DNA from: Shimia biformata
GTDB lineage: Bacteria > Pseudomonadota > Alphaproteobacteria > Rhodobacterales > Rhodobacteraceae
Assembly: GCF_016888515.1 (NCBI RefSeq)
Contig: NZ_JAFEJK010000001.1
Coordinates: 1,831,475 to 1,895,474, forward strand
Length of the DNA: 64,000 nt
Direction of reading: 5' to 3'
In this document: positions 1 through 8,797 of the stretch, piece by piece
Layout: the number at the start of each line of letters is the position of its first letter
Numbering within the stretch: position 1 is the stretch's first letter
Position numbers and translations under genes: made by a program
The notes under the pieces: generated by a model
Database searches by the model: none
The model's input: the letters and a program-made list of their open reading frames with translations, nothing else
Told to the model about the DNA's origin: nothing

Positions 1-72
1 CAGGCGGCAGCACCAGAACGGTTCGCGGGTCTGATCGGCGATATCTCGGTTGCGATCAGCGGCGCAGAATAG
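1..72 (+). CDS. C-terminal end of an unidentified protein (cut by window edge)
   Basis: Frame 1 is open from the first base and ends at a TAG at 70-72, giving a 23-residue tail that ends GDISVAISGAE. It is followed by a 90-base gap and a gene on the same strand, which fits a real gene end, but the tail is too short to identify. Function unknown. Confidence 0.45.
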   Translation, partial: QAAAPERFAGLIGDISVAISGAE

Positions 73-161
73 GTCGCATTTTAGCGGCCTCCGTTTCACT
101 TAACCGATTGTTCGGCATTTTATTCCAGTTTCCGGCAAAGCGTTGTTTGTCGGAGAGGGAT

Positions 162-674
162 ATGAGCATTCATTCACAACTGGCCCCGCAGCAGGGGAAC
201 GGGGCCAAGGCCAAGGGCTTCATGGGCGGCTATCTTGAGGCGCTGTCGCTGGTCGAGCGGCTGCACCGGCTGCTGCTGGATGTCATCAAGGATGAGTTTG
301 AGCGCGTCGGCGTGCTTGAGATCAACGCGGTGCAGGCGTTGTTGCTGTTCAATGTCGGCGACAATGAGGTGACGGCGGGCGAATTGAAAAGCCGCGGCTA
401 TTACCAGGGATCGAACGTCAGCTACAACCTGAAGAAACTGGTCGAACTTGGTTTCATGCACCACCAGCGCTGCGAGATTGACCGCCGGTCCGTCCGGGTG
501 CGCCTGACCCCGCGCGGGCGTGAAATCCGCGATGTGGTCGCCACCCTGTTTGAACGTCACGCCGACGGGATCGAGGCCAAGGGCGTGCTGGACCTTGCCG
601 GGATCGAAGGCATCACCCACGACCTGAAACGGGTCGAACGCTATTGGACCGACCAGATCCGCTATATCTATTGA
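162..674 (+). CDS. ldtR: LdtR-like MarR-family winged-helix regulator
   Basis: A 170-residue transcription factor. The winged-helix core is visible: a helix around EINAVQALLLFNVG, the recognition region TAGELKSRGYYQGSNVSYNLKKLVELGF, and a wing with DRRSVRVRLTPRG. This pattern matches the LdtR branch of MarR proteins, which in other alphaproteobacteria control an L,D-transpeptidase and stress or cell-wall genes. The start at 162 is chosen because GGAGAGGGA lies directly upstream; a longer frame from 108 has no such site. It ends convergently with the next minus-strand gene, overlapping by 7 bases. Family assignment is firm; the regulated genes are not in view. Confidence 0.85.
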   Translation: MSIHSQLAPQQGNGAKAKGFMGGYLEALSLVERLHRLLLDVIKDEFERVGVLEINAVQALLLFNVGDNEVTAGELKSRGYYQGSNVSYNLKKLVELGFMHHQRCEIDRRSVRVRLTPRGREIRDVVATLFERHADGIEAKGVLDLAGIEGITHDLKRVERYWTDQIRYIY

Positions 675-1438
675 CCGCGTGGGGGCCGTCCGCCGGGTTG
701 TCGCGGTTGTGTTTTTGTCAGTTCGGACGTGTCCATCTGTGACACCGTCAGCCCCTGTAGCTCTCGTTTCAGTTTGCGGATCATGGCGGCCTCGAAATCC
801 TCGAAGCCGCCCGCCATCTCGACAAAGGCATCCGGCCCCGAGACCACATAGGCGCGGTAATATTCCGCCAGCCGCTCAAGCTGGGCCTGCCAGTGGGCGG
901 CCGTGTCGCGCAGCCCCTCGCGCTGGGCCCCGATCACCAGCCCGTTGACCGTGATCCCTGCGGGATGGGGCATCTGGCGCGGATGGGTGCCTGCATTGGC
1001 ATAACCGTCCCCGGACAGGTCCAGCGTGCGCTTCCAGCAGTCGGGTTTTTGCGCCAGAAGTGCCGCGCCAAAGGCAATGGCCGCGCTGATCCCGGTCGAG
1101 GTTTCACCGCCTTGCCGCCCCATATCCCGCAGCCCCGCGGCGATGGTCAGGATATCCGCCTGTGACGTGATCGCCTGCCAGCCAACCAGAAGCCGCTGGG
1201 TGCCGACCCCGCTCCATTCAAAAATGGCAAGGGAAACCGGCGGCAGGCCCGGCGCCAGCAGCGCCTCTTGGACTTCCGGGTCCAGAAGCGCGCTCGCCAG
1301 CCCGTCGAACTGGATTCGGTATTCGGCGCTGTCCACCGAGCCCGAGACATCCAGCCCCAAGGCCAGCGCCTGCCGGCATTGCGCCGCCGCCACGGTCGCG
1401 GTCAAAAGGCACAGGATCATCGCCAGCACGTATCTCAT
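668..1438 (-). CDS. DUF1194 (VWA-like) secreted protein, copy 1
   Basis: A 256-residue protein with a signal peptide (MRYVLAMILCLLTATVAAAQ), then a von Willebrand A-type core: ALGLDVSGSVDSAEY is a MIDAS-like DxSxS motif, and TLDLSGDGYAN is typical of DUF1194. The C-terminus is Gln/Arg/Pro-rich. It is the second gene of a tandem pair: its start overlaps the stop of the upstream paralogue by ATGA (1435-1438), so the two are probably translationally coupled. Members are predicted periplasmic, metal-dependent binding proteins; the role is unknown. Confidence 0.85.
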   Translation of the reverse strand: MRYVLAMILCLLTATVAAAQCRQALALGLDVSGSVDSAEYRIQFDGLASALLDPEVQEALLAPGLPPVSLAIFEWSGVGTQRLLVGWQAITSQADILTIAAGLRDMGRQGGETSTGISAAIAFGAALLAQKPDCWKRTLDLSGDGYANAGTHPRQMPHPAGITVNGLVIGAQREGLRDTAAHWQAQLERLAEYYRAYVVSGPDAFVEMAGGFEDFEAAMIRKLKRELQGLTVSQMDTSELTKTQPRQPGGRPPRGQ

Positions 1439-2154
1439 GGCCGCACCTCCAGAAGCCCAAGCGTGGGCGGGCGCAATTCGCGTTCAAGTTTCCTGCGCAT
1501 CGCGCGCTCGAAATCATCAAATCCGTTGGCGATTTCCAGAAAGGCACCCGGCCCGTGCAAAACCTGGGTCCGATAATAGTCCAGCAGGTCCAGCTCTCCT
1601 TCGAAATCGGCGGCGTTGATCGCCAACCCGTTGACCGTAACGTCCTGAAACGGAAAGGCGGCATAGGCTTCGGCTGCACCGAACCCCTCGTTGTTCTTGC
1701 CGTCCCCGCTGATGTCGACGGTGCGGAACAGGCAGGGCGGCGCGGCCCCGAGGCGGGTTGCGGCAAAGCCAAGCGCATGTCCCAGCGCGGTGGGAAACTC
1801 CTGGGTCGAGCGGGTCGAGCGCGCCAGCCTTTCCGCCGCCCGGACCAGCGCGCCGCGCGAGTCGATCAGCACCCAGTCCAAAAGGATCTTCTGGTTCCAG
1901 CGCCCGCTCCACTCAAAGACCGACAGGGCCACGGGTTGCGGCGCGGCAAAAAACGCGGCTTCGACCTCTGGCGCGATCAGGGCCGCCGCCAGCCCCTGGC
2001 GTTGCAATGCGTCCTCGGTCGCATCCACCGAGGACGACACATCCAGCGCCAGCACAAGCGCCAGCCGGCAATCGGCGGTCGCGGCGCTGGCCCAGAACAT
2101 CAAGACCGCCGCGTAAACCCTTACCAGTGGCCAGTATTTTCCATGCTCACCCAT
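1435..2154 (-). CDS. DUF1194 (VWA-like) secreted protein, copy 2
   Basis: A 239-residue paralogue of the adjacent gene. It has an N-terminal hydrophobic export segment (VRVYAAVLMFWASAATA), then LALVLALDVSSSVDATED (MIDAS-like DxSxS), RTVDISGDGKNNEG and a conserved C-terminal part (FLEIANGFDDFERAMRRKL) also seen in copy 1. The start overlaps the 3' end of the glyoxalase gene by 34 bases, implying one transcript gloA-DUF1194-DUF1194. No better start is present in frame. Function unknown; the pair could form a heteromeric complex (inference). Confidence 0.82.
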   Translation of the reverse strand: MGEHGKYWPLVRVYAAVLMFWASAATADCRLALVLALDVSSSVDATEDALQRQGLAAALIAPEVEAAFFAAPQPVALSVFEWSGRWNQKILLDWVLIDSRGALVRAAERLARSTRSTQEFPTALGHALGFAATRLGAAPPCLFRTVDISGDGKNNEGFGAAEAYAAFPFQDVTVNGLAINAADFEGELDLLDYYRTQVLHGPGAFLEIANGFDDFERAMRRKLERELRPPTLGLLEVRP

Positions 2155-2549
2155 GGCTCCGCCGGTTCAAGCGACTCTCCCATTTGCAGCAGTTCGACCG
2201 AGATGTTGTCGGGCGACCGCACAAAGGCCATGCGCCCGTCGCGCGGTGGCCGGTTGATCGTCACGCCATTGTCCATCAGGTGCTGGCACATTTCGTAGAT
2301 GTTCTCGACCTCATAGGCGAGATGCCCGAAATGGCGGCTGTCCGAGGGCAACCCGTCGTCGCCATCCCAGTTATAGGTCAGTTCGACCGGGCAGTCCTCT
2401 TGTCCGGGAGGCGCCATGAAGATCAGCGAGAACCGCCCCGCGTCACTGTCGTAGCGGCGCGTTTCCTTCAGGCCCAGCAGCGCGAAAAACGCCATTGTTT
2501 CTTCAAGGTCCTTCACCCGGACCATGGTGTGCAAGTACTTGATCTGCAT
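2121..2549 (-). CDS. gloA: Lactoylglutathione lyase (glyoxalase I)
   Basis: Converts the hemithioacetal of methylglyoxal and glutathione to S-lactoylglutathione in the cytosol. The 142-residue single VOC-fold chain is close to the normal bacterial GloA length. Metal ligands are recognisable: H7 (YLHTMVRV), E56 (VELTYNW), H76 (FGHLAYEV) and E119 (ISVELLQ), consistent with the Ni/Co-type enzyme. It is the first gene of a minus-strand unit running into the two DUF1194 genes and is divergent from thyA. Confidence 0.92.
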   Translation of the reverse strand: MQIKYLHTMVRVKDLEETMAFFALLGLKETRRYDSDAGRFSLIFMAPPGQEDCPVELTYNWDGDDGLPSDSRHFGHLAYEVENIYEMCQHLMDNGVTINRPPRDGRMAFVRSPDNISVELLQMGESLEPAEPWVSMENTGHW

Positions 2550-2732
2550 GTCGTCTCCTGTCTGTGTTTGGCGATAGTCTAGGTTTTGGGGCCCGAATGT
2601 CGAGAGGCAGCCAGAGAAGAAAAAATCGGCGGCAAACTCTTCATTCTGCGGGTGGCATCTGACGTGCTACCATATATTGTGGTTTGGCCCCCGGTGAAGA
2701 TTCGCGGGCAGGCAGCAGAAGCGGAGGATGAC

Positions 2733-3563
2733 GTGCAGCAGTATCATGACCAGTTGAAGCTCATTCTTGAGACCGGGGAAGAAACAACCGACCGCACCGG
2801 CACCGGGACGATCTCAACCTTTGGCTTGCAGGCGCGGTATCGTCTTGCCGACGGTTTCCCGCTGGTGACGACGAAGAAGCTGCACCTGCGCTCGATCATT
2901 CACGAACTGCTGTGGTTCCTGTCGGGCGATACAAACATCACCTATCTCAAGGAAAACGGCGTTTCGATCTGGGATGAATGGGCCGATGAAAACGGCGATC
3001 TTGGTCCGGTCTATGGCCACCAATGGCGCCATTTCCCCAAGCTGATCCCGGCGGGGCAGGTCGAAGGCCGCGAGGTGTTCCACGCCGGCGAGGTCGACCA
3101 GATTGCCGAACTGGTCGAGATGATCAAGACCACGCCCGACAGCCGCCGCCTGATCGTGTCCGCCTGGAACCCCGGCGACGTGCCGGAAATGGCGCTGCCA
3201 CCCTGCCATACGCTGTGGCAGGTCAAGGTGCTGAACGGCAAGCTGCATCTGCAGCTTTACCAGCGCTCGGCCGACATGTTCCTGGGCGTGCCGTTCAACA
3301 TCGCGTCCTATGCGCTGTTGCAGGTGATGCTGGCGCATGTGACCGGGTATGAGCCGGGCGACTTCGTGCATACGATCGGCGACGGGCACATCTATTCCAA
3401 CCATGTCGAACAGGTGAAACTGCAGCTCAGCCGCACACCCAAACCGCTGCCGCAGATCAGGATCGCGCGCGACGTGCGCTCGATCTTCGATTTCAGATAC
3501 GAGGATTTCGAGGTGCTGAACTATGATCCCGATCCGGGCATCAAGGCGCCGGTGGCGGTCTGA
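2733..3563 (+). CDS. thyA: Thymidylate synthase
   Basis: Methylates dUMP to dTMP using methylene-tetrahydrofolate. The ThyA signature is complete: [12 protein letters not shown] for the N-terminal phosphate-binding loop, [11 protein letters not shown], the catalytic cysteine in LPPCHTLWQ (C158), [21 protein letters not shown] and HIYSNHVEQ. The start is taken as GTG at 2733, preceded by GGAGG with 5 bases spacing; this gives 276 residues beginning [12 protein letters not shown]. The frame is open upstream to 2586, but that part is not ThyA-like. folA follows after 3 bases, so the dTMP cycle enzymes are co-transcribed. Confidence 0.95.
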   Translation: MQQYHDQLKLILETGEETTDRTGTGTISTFGLQARYRLADGFPLVTTKKLHLRSIIHELLWFLSGDTNITYLKENGVSIWDEWADENGDLGPVYGHQWRHFPKLIPAGQVEGREVFHAGEVDQIAELVEMIKTTPDSRRLIVSAWNPGDVPEMALPPCHTLWQVKVLNGKLHLQLYQRSADMFLGVPFNIASYALLQVMLAHVTGYEPGDFVHTIGDGHIYSNHVEQVKLQLSRTPKPLPQIRIARDVRSIFDFRYEDFEVLNYDPDPGIKAPVAV

Positions 3564-3566
3564 GCC

Positions 3567-4043
3567 ATGCTGACCCTGATTGTTGCCCGTGACCGGAACG
3601 GGGCCATCGGCAAGGCCAACACGATCCCATGGCACGCACCCGAAGACCTGCGGTTCTTTCAGCGCGAAACCCTCGGTGGTGCGATCATCATGGGGCGCAA
3701 TACCTGGGACAGCCTGCCGGTCAAGCCGTTGAAAAACAGGTTCAATATCGTGGTTTCGTCGCAGCCGGACCTGTGCGAGACCGTGGTGCCGACGCTGGAA
3801 TCCGCCATTCAGCGCGCCGAGGCCGAGGGCTATCGTCGTCTCTACGGGATCGGTGGCGCGCGGGTTTATGGAGGGCTTCTGCCACGGGCCGACCGGCTTC
3901 TGGTGACCGAGGTCGATCTTTCGGTTGAGGGGGCGGATACGCATTTCCCGGACTTTGGCGCGGATGACTGGCGTCAGATCGGAAAGCTGGACCTGCGGTC
4001 AGAGGCCCCGAGATGCACCGTGCATGAGTATCTTCGTCGCTGA
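3567..4043 (+). CDS. folA: Dihydrofolate reductase
   Basis: Reduces dihydrofolate, which ThyA produces, to tetrahydrofolate with NADPH. The 158-residue length is standard. The N-terminus MLTLIVARDRNGAIGKANTIPWHAPEDLRFF carries the Met20-loop equivalent and the acidic substrate residue (ED near 26-27), followed by IIMGRNTWDSLP (NADPH site) and GIGGARVYGGLLPRADRLLVTEVD. It lies immediately after thyA, a common pairing. Confidence 0.95.
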   Translation: MLTLIVARDRNGAIGKANTIPWHAPEDLRFFQRETLGGAIIMGRNTWDSLPVKPLKNRFNIVVSSQPDLCETVVPTLESAIQRAEAEGYRRLYGIGGARVYGGLLPRADRLLVTEVDLSVEGADTHFPDFGADDWRQIGKLDLRSEAPRCTVHEYLRR

Positions 4044-4139
4044 AACCTGAACGCATTGTTTCCGATATGGAAATTGATCACGACAATCCCGGGCGATAGT
4101 CTTGGATGGTTGATCAATCGAATATGGAAAATCATTGCG

Positions 4140-4427
4140 ATGTCCGCTGTTAAGGTCTTTTCAATCCTCTCCCTGATATCCATGCCGGGTTTGTCCCTGG
4201 CCGAGGAAAGCGCCAGCACGGTTTTGCCCGCCAATCCGGTCTGGGCTTATGACAGTGCCGAAAACCATTGTCCCGATGGGATGCAGCCCGTCACCAATGG
4301 CGATGGGGTCGGGTGTGGGGTGCCCAACCAGGCCGTCAGCTATCAGGTTGCGACACGATCCCATGCACCGCGCCGCGGTTCCGGCGTGGTGTGCCCGGTT
4401 GGTGAAAAGGGGTGTTACACGCGCTGA
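4140..4427 (+). CDS. Small secreted protein of unknown function
   Basis: A 95-residue protein with an N-terminal signal peptide (MSAVKVFSILSLISMPGLSLAEE). The mature part contains four cysteines (HCPDGM, GVGCGVPN, VVCPVGEKGCYTR) and a basic tract. Four cysteines in an exported protein suggest disulfides. The start at 4140 is preferred over the longer frame from 4056 because it gives a clean signal peptide. No family recognised. Confidence 0.6.
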   Translation: MSAVKVFSILSLISMPGLSLAEESASTVLPANPVWAYDSAENHCPDGMQPVTNGDGVGCGVPNQAVSYQVATRSHAPRRGSGVVCPVGEKGCYTR

Positions 4428-4439
4428 AACAGCGGGTGT
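4417..4439. terminator. Hairpin between convergent genes
   Basis: ACAC-G-CGCTG pairs with CAGCG-G-GTGT around an AAA loop, with one G-G mismatch. It overlaps the stop of the small secreted gene and abuts the stop of the convergent cold-shock gene. Without a clear T-tract it is only a possible bidirectional terminator. Confidence 0.35.
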
Positions 4440-4646
4440 TCAGGCCAGCCTGACCTCGCCCGCCATTTCGCGCCCGTCTGGGCCGGATGTCAGTTCAAAC
4501 TCGACCTTCTGGTTCTCGGTCAGCGCCTCAAGGCCGGATTTCTGCACGACAGACACATGCACAAACACGTCCTTGCCGCCAGAATCGGGGGCAATGAAGC
4601 CATATCCCTTCGTGGTGTTGAACCATTTCACGGTGCCGGTCGGCAT
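4440..4646 (-). CDS. Cold-shock domain protein (CspA family)
   Basis: A 68-residue single CSD protein that binds single-stranded RNA or DNA. RNP1 is GYGFIAPDSG and RNP2 is DVFVHVSVVQ; the N-terminus MPTGTVKWFN is canonical. AAGGAGAAG precedes the ATG. A roughly 190-base upstream region without a gene could hold a 5' UTR and promoter, as often found for csp genes, but no specific element was recognised. Confidence 0.93.
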   Translation of the reverse strand: MPTGTVKWFNTTKGYGFIAPDSGGKDVFVHVSVVQKSGLEALTENQKVEFELTSGPDGREMAGEVRLA

Positions 4647-4869
4647 ACCGCTTCTCCTTCCATTCAGTCAAAGCCCCGGGGGAAAATGCTGCGTGTTTTC
4701 CCAATGGATCACGCATGAGGTAGGGCCGTCGTCTTCAATTGTTGTCAGAAAATACCAATTCCATCGCTAACAGTATGAAGATTGCACGGGATATGTAAAA
4801 AGCAAGCAAAACTGTAATCGGGCATCCGCCGAAGCGATGCCCTGTCAGACCGAGGAGTGCGGGCAGATC

Positions 4870-5181
4870 ATGAAACTTTACGGGTTAAAGAACTGTGACA
4901 CGTGTCGCAAGGCTTTGAAAGAACTTGATAATGTGACATTTGTCGATGTCCGCGATCAGGGCGTTCCGGCACAAACTCTGTCGCGTGCCTTTGACCAATT
5001 CGGGGGCGCGCTGCTTAATACGCTGTCAACGACATGGCGCGGTCTTGACGCCGATGAGCGCGCGAAACCGCCACTGGAATTGCTGACGGCGCATCCGACG
5101 CTGATGAAACGACCGTTGATCGAAAAGGATGGCGCGCTGTTCCTGGGCTGGAGCGACGCGGTGCGCGAGGCCCTTGGCTGA
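4870..5181 (+). CDS. ArsC/Spx/YffB-family protein
   Basis: A 103-residue thioredoxin-fold protein. The N-terminal MKLYGLKNCDTCRKALKEL carries a CxxC-type motif, and KRPLIEKDGALFLGWS is the ArsC-family C-terminal signature. The short length and CDTC motif fit the YffB/Spx-like branch better than a true arsenate reductase, and no ars genes are nearby. The start at 4870 has GAGGAG upstream; 4837 is a weaker alternative. Confidence 0.82.
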   Translation: MKLYGLKNCDTCRKALKELDNVTFVDVRDQGVPAQTLSRAFDQFGGALLNTLSTTWRGLDADERAKPPLELLTAHPTLMKRPLIEKDGALFLGWSDAVREALG

Positions 5182-5229
5182 GGGGCGATCCGCCCTTATC
5201 TAGCGTGCCACAACAAGAAGGATAGCAAC

Positions 5230-5598
5230 ATGCGCAACGCGGCACTGGTTCTTGGGATCATCGCTGGGATCGTCGGAATGATCGTCGGCTTTTTCAGCTG
5301 GGGCTATACCGAAGTCATCGACCGCTATGGCGAGATCGAGGGCCTGGCAGAGCAGGTGAACAATGTCGGCCTGATCCGGGCGGGCGCGCTTCTTGCGCCG
5401 CTGTTGGCCATCGCAGGCGGCGCCATGGCACGGGCGCGGGCGCTCTGGGGGGGTGTTCTACTGTTGATTTCGTCGGCGGGCATGTATGCCGCCTTTGGCT
5501 TTAACGCCTTCACCATGTTCCCCATCGCCTTTGCCGGGCTTGCCGGGGTTCTGGCGATTGCAGCCGGCAAACCCGACGAACCCAAGTCACATTTCTAG
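5230..5598 (+). CDS. Small integral membrane protein
   Basis: A 122-residue protein with about four hydrophobic segments: residues 4-25 (LVLGIIAGIVGMIVGFF), around 50-65, 70-90 and 95-115, ending in a polar KPDEPKSHF tail. GAAGGATAGC precedes the start. Alternating small and aromatic residues and the four-helix layout resemble DUF4064-like membrane proteins, but the match is not certain. Function unknown. It converges on the DoxX gene. Confidence 0.65.
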   Translation: MRNAALVLGIIAGIVGMIVGFFSWGYTEVIDRYGEIEGLAEQVNNVGLIRAGALLAPLLAIAGGAMARARALWGGVLLLISSAGMYAAFGFNAFTMFPIAFAGLAGVLAIAAGKPDEPKSHF

Positions 5599-5608
5599 GA
5601 GTCCAGGA

Positions 5609-6166
5609 TCACACCGCTTGGCTTCGCGCCTTCAGGAACCGGTCCACTGACAGCGGACCCGCGCCCTTGAAGACAAGAACCAGAAGGATGGCGATCCAGA
5701 ACAGGCGCTGGTCCAGGATCGCGCTGTCCTGGATGCGGTCGAACCACGCTCCGACCGTGGCCGAGTGTTCGATGGCCCGGTGGCCATAGAGATCCGTCAG
5801 GCTTTGCACGCAGATGAACCCGATCATGCCCAAAGCGGCAAGGCGGGTCAGGAAGCCAAAAAGGATCATCGCGGGCAGGATGAACTCGGCCAGTGTCCCG
5901 GCCACCACCACGGCCCAGTGCAGCACCGACATCTGGGACGTGTCATAGCCCACCGCCTCGAACGCACGCGGGAAAATCTGGGCATAGGCCCCCGCGCTGG
6001 GGCTGAAAACTCCAAGAAAACCGTCACCCACCTTGGTCAGCGCCGAATTCCAGAAATAGACCAGAAGCACCGCGCAGAACACGAAACGCGCCAGCGTGGG
6101 CAGCAGCCATTCGCTGCGTTCGATACGGGAAAAGGCGCGATTGTGCAGGGACAGCAGGGTATTCAT
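5609..6166 (-). CDS. bufD: DoxX-family membrane protein, last gene of bufferin operon (BufD)
   Basis: A 185-residue inner-membrane protein with four predicted helices (LARFVFCAVLLVYFWNSALTKV, VVVAGTLAEFILPAMILFGF, AALGMIGFICVQSLT, LFWIAILLVLVFKGAG) and the DoxX hallmark GAGPLSVDRFL near the end. The start at 6166 has AAGGAAC upstream and lies one base after the bufC stop. A DoxX gene is a known companion of bufferin operons, where it is named BufD; its role there is unclear, perhaps redox or copper related. Confidence 0.8.
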   Translation of the reverse strand: MNTLLSLHNRAFSRIERSEWLLPTLARFVFCAVLLVYFWNSALTKVGDGFLGVFSPSAGAYAQIFPRAFEAVGYDTSQMSVLHWAVVVAGTLAEFILPAMILFGFLTRLAALGMIGFICVQSLTDLYGHRAIEHSATVGAWFDRIQDSAILDQRLFWIAILLVLVFKGAGPLSVDRFLKARSQAV

Positions 6167-6167
6167 G

Positions 6168-6953
6168 TCATGTTCCTTGGCTTGGGCGGTGGTTCGGGCG
6201 GTGGTTTGGGCCTGTCGGGTGAAGGGCCGCGATTGCATTGGTGTTCAGAAGCAATCCCAGAACAGGTGTCAGGTCGAACTTGTCGCCGCCCGCGTCAACC
6301 GCGCATTCCAGTGGCGCAGCTTTACCGATAGCGGTCAGAAATGCCGCGCCCCCTTTGGGCAGAAGATGTGGTTCGGGGTCGAACCCGTCCCGCAGAACGA
6401 CCACATCCTGCGCTTCGGCGCGCGGCTTGGGGGCGTTTTCGGACGTATTGAAACGCCAGATGTCAAAGATCGGCCAGTCCGAGGTCACGATCCGCACCGC
6501 AGGCGCAAGCTCAAGCCGAAGGGCGCCAAGCGCTTCGGGCGGAACGGCGGCCAGCGCGTCCGCCGCGATCCCTTCCGCATCCGCGGCGTGATAGGATTGG
6601 CGCAGGGCCAGCTCAAGCCGGGCGACGTCGCTCAGATAACCAAGGTGCTGCAACGGTTCAAAGTCACGCAGGAAAGCCGGAAACTCGGACCCGTAGAACA
6701 TCATCAGCGGAGAGGTGGGCGGCGCGACGCGCAGGAACTGGCCCGCGACATGCTTGAAATTCTCAGGACCGATCAGCTTGCGGATGACCGGAAATCCGAC
6801 CTCAAGCGCCTCGGTCAGTGAGACCGCGACATTGTTGCGATAGACGTTATAGCGCCGTCCCGCTGCCCGGCCTTGCCCGTCCAGCAGCCCCTCGGGGACG
6901 GGCTGGGCCGCATCCAGAAGGGCAGCGCGGAAGATGTCCTGGCTCACGCTCAT
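6168..6953 (-). CDS. bufC: DUF2063 partner protein of the MNIO enzyme (BufC/HvfC)
   Basis: A 261-residue protein. The N-terminal DUF2063 domain is clear: [14 protein letters not shown], then [31 protein letters not shown], the typical YRNN-V-LT-A-FP pattern. The C-terminal half probably holds the RRE-like peptide-binding fold. In bufferin and methanobactin-like pathways this protein presents the precursor to the DUF692 iron enzyme. The start at 6953 overlaps the bufB stop (ATGA, 6950-6953), so B and C are translationally coupled. Confidence 0.9.
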   Translation of the reverse strand: MSVSQDIFRAALLDAAQPVPEGLLDGQGRAAGRRYNVYRNNVAVSLTEALEVGFPVIRKLIGPENFKHVAGQFLRVAPPTSPLMMFYGSEFPAFLRDFEPLQHLGYLSDVARLELALRQSYHAADAEGIAADALAAVPPEALGALRLELAPAVRIVTSDWPIFDIWRFNTSENAPKPRAEAQDVVVLRDGFDPEPHLLPKGGAAFLTAIGKAAPLECAVDAGGDKFDLTPVLGLLLNTNAIAALHPTGPNHRPNHRPSQGT

Positions 6954-7807
6954 GCCGCCACCTTCGCCAGCGCTGTTGCCGCGCGGGTCGCTTCTGCGGC
7001 CAGAATCGGCCAGTCGGGAACATCGGTGTCCCATTCGATCAGGATCGGGCGCGGACCGGACCGGGCCAGCGTATGATCCAGCAATGCCCAGACCGGGTCG
7101 ACCACCGGCTTGCCGTGGCTGTCAATCAAGAGCGGCGCACCGTGGTCGTCTTCGTCCTCGTCATGGCCGCCAAGGTGGATTTCCCCCACCTTGTCCAGCG
7201 GATAGGCGTCGATATAGGCGCGCGGTTCAAAGCCAAGGTTGGTGGCCGAGACAAAGACGTTGTTGACGTCCAGCAACAGGCCGCAGCCGGTGCGTTTGGT
7301 GATTTCAGACAGGAAATCCGGCTCGGCCCAGGTCGACTCGGCAAAGGCCAGATAGCTTGACGGGTTTTCCAGCATCATCTGTCGCCCGATCACCTCTTGC
7401 AGCTGGTCGATATGGTCGGCGACGCGGGTCAGGGTGGCGTTGGTATAGGGCAGGGGCAGAAGGTCGTTCAGGAACTCGGCCCCATGGGTGGACCACGCCA
7501 GATGTTCCGAGAAAACAGTGGGTTGCAGCCAGTTGATCAGGTGTTTCAGCCGCGCCAGATGGTCCGGGTCCAGCGCCCCTTCACCGCCGATCGACAGGCC
7601 GACCCCGTGAACCGAGATCGGAAACCGCTCGGACAGGTGCCTGAGCTGGGCAATCGGGCGCCCACCAGCGCCCATGTAATTCTCGGCGTGGATCTCCAGC
7701 CAGCCGACCGGGTCCGGGTCGGCCATGATCGCGGCGAAATGCTGTGGCTTGTAGCCGACGCCGGGCAGGGCGGGCAGTTCGGGAAAGCGTGGCTGGGTGT
7801 CGAACAT
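6950..7807 (-). CDS. bufB: DUF692 multinuclear non-heme iron oxidase (BufB/MNIO)
   Basis: A 285-residue TIM-barrel enzyme of the MNIO (DUF692) family, which oxidises cysteines in RiPP precursors. Likely metal ligands and conserved blocks are visible in order: [72 protein letters not shown] and LIEWDTDVP. The start at 7807 (ATG) is preceded by AAGGGA. It lies 23 bases after the second precursor gene and overlaps bufC. Cytoplasmic; it probably modifies both DUF2282 peptides encoded upstream. Confidence 0.92.
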   Translation of the reverse strand: MFDTQPRFPELPALPGVGYKPQHFAAIMADPDPVGWLEIHAENYMGAGGRPIAQLRHLSERFPISVHGVGLSIGGEGALDPDHLARLKHLINWLQPTVFSEHLAWSTHGAEFLNDLLPLPYTNATLTRVADHIDQLQEVIGRQMMLENPSSYLAFAESTWAEPDFLSEITKRTGCGLLLDVNNVFVSATNLGFEPRAYIDAYPLDKVGEIHLGGHDEDEDDHGAPLLIDSHGKPVVDPVWALLDHTLARSGPRPILIEWDTDVPDWPILAAEATRAATALAKVAA

Positions 7808-7830
7808 CGGCAAATCCCTTCAGGCAGAAC

Positions 7831-8145
7831 TCAGGCGGGCAGGTCGCGGTCAAGCGGCTCCAGCGACGGCTGGCGCGGGCTGCCATCGGCCATGGCGGGC
7901 AACTCGATTTCAAGGCAGGATCCCTTGTCGACCAGTGTCCATGCATTGCCCTGGTAATCCACCGTCGATGTGCCTGCACAGGTCGTCCCCGGCCCCGCCT
8001 TGCAGCCGTTCTGTCCCGCCATCGAAATGCCATAGCATTTCTCTTTGGTTGCGGCGGCGGCTTCGGACCCCTGAGACGCAATTGCCGCCAGAACAGCGGC
8101 AGCAAGTGTCAGCGGTTGGGCGCGGGGTGTGATTTTTACGGTCAT
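7831..8145 (-). CDS. bufA: Bufferin-type precursor peptide (DUF2282), second copy
   Basis: A 104-residue precursor with an N-terminal export signal ([21 protein letters not shown]) and a core with four cysteines: C37 in [15 protein letters not shown]48, C56 (PGTTCAGTS) and C77 ([10 protein letters not shown]). Bufferins are copper-binding RiPPs in which, as described for Caulobacter, MNIO enzymes convert central cysteines to thiooxazoles. The core is nearly identical to the first copy but has NGCK where that one has NDCA. A strong GGGAGGG site precedes the start. Confidence 0.9.
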   Translation of the reverse strand: MTVKITPRAQPLTLAAAVLAAIASQGSEAAAATKEKCYGISMAGQNGCKAGPGTTCAGTSTVDYQGNAWTLVDKGSCLEIELPAMADGSPRQPSLEPLDRDLPA

Positions 8146-8248
8146 GTGACCCTCCCTGGGTTGGCTGGTGCGCGTGTGGTCGGGAGAATGATATCACGAA
8201 ACGCGCAAAAGGCGCGTGGCCCGTGCGGTTGCCGGGCCACGCAGAAAC

Positions 8249-8551
8249 TTATGCCGGAAGGTCACGCTCAAGCGCTTCCAGCGACCCCTTGCGCATGGTG
8301 CCGTCGGCCATCGAGGGCAGTTCCATTTCCATGCAGGTGCCTGCGTCCACCAGCTTCCAGGCGTTGCCCTGGTAATCGACGCTCGAGGTGCCTGCGCAGG
8401 TCGTGCCCGGACCGGCCGCGCAATCGTTCTGGCCGGCCATTGCGACGCCATAGCATTTTTCTTTTTCAGCGGCGACCGCGGTGGTGGCATGGGCACTGAC
8501 TGCGGCTGCGACGGCACCGGCAACGGCGAGGGTTTTGACGGTTTTGGACAT
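8249..8551 (-). CDS. bufA: Bufferin-type precursor peptide (DUF2282), first copy
   Basis: A 100-residue precursor: signal peptide [28 protein letters not shown], then [34 protein letters not shown] and [15 protein letters not shown]. The four cysteines (C33, C44, C52, C73) have the same spacing as in the second copy. The start at 8551 has AGGGAAG upstream; an in-frame upstream extension is not export-like. It is the promoter-proximal gene of bufA-bufA-bufB-bufC-bufD. A metal-responsive promoter in 8552-8797 is expected from family knowledge, but I could not identify it. Confidence 0.92.
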   Translation of the reverse strand: MSKTVKTLAVAGAVAAAVSAHATTAVAAEKEKCYGVAMAGQNDCAAGPGTTCAGTSSVDYQGNAWKLVDAGTCMEMELPSMADGTMRKGSLEALERDLPA

Positions 8552-8797
8552 AATATACTTCCCTATCGAGGTTTGGTTGAACTCAGGCCACCCGAACCGG
8601 GCGGCATGGGGAAACCCTAAGACAGGCCAGTGCTGACAGACCAATCACGGGCCTGTGCATAACGCGTGCGTGAAGTTGCCGGGGTGTTTCGTGAAGATTC
8701 CGGCGCTGGAAGGTCGGAAATCTTACAAAAAATCCGGGGCGCGACCGGATTTCCCGTATCGCGCCCCAAAATGTTTCATCAATTGTTGCAGCCGGGA

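Noticed and set aside
4870-5181. True arsenate reductase
   Set aside because: The CDTC motif and short length fit the YffB/Spx-like branch, and no arsenic genes are nearby.
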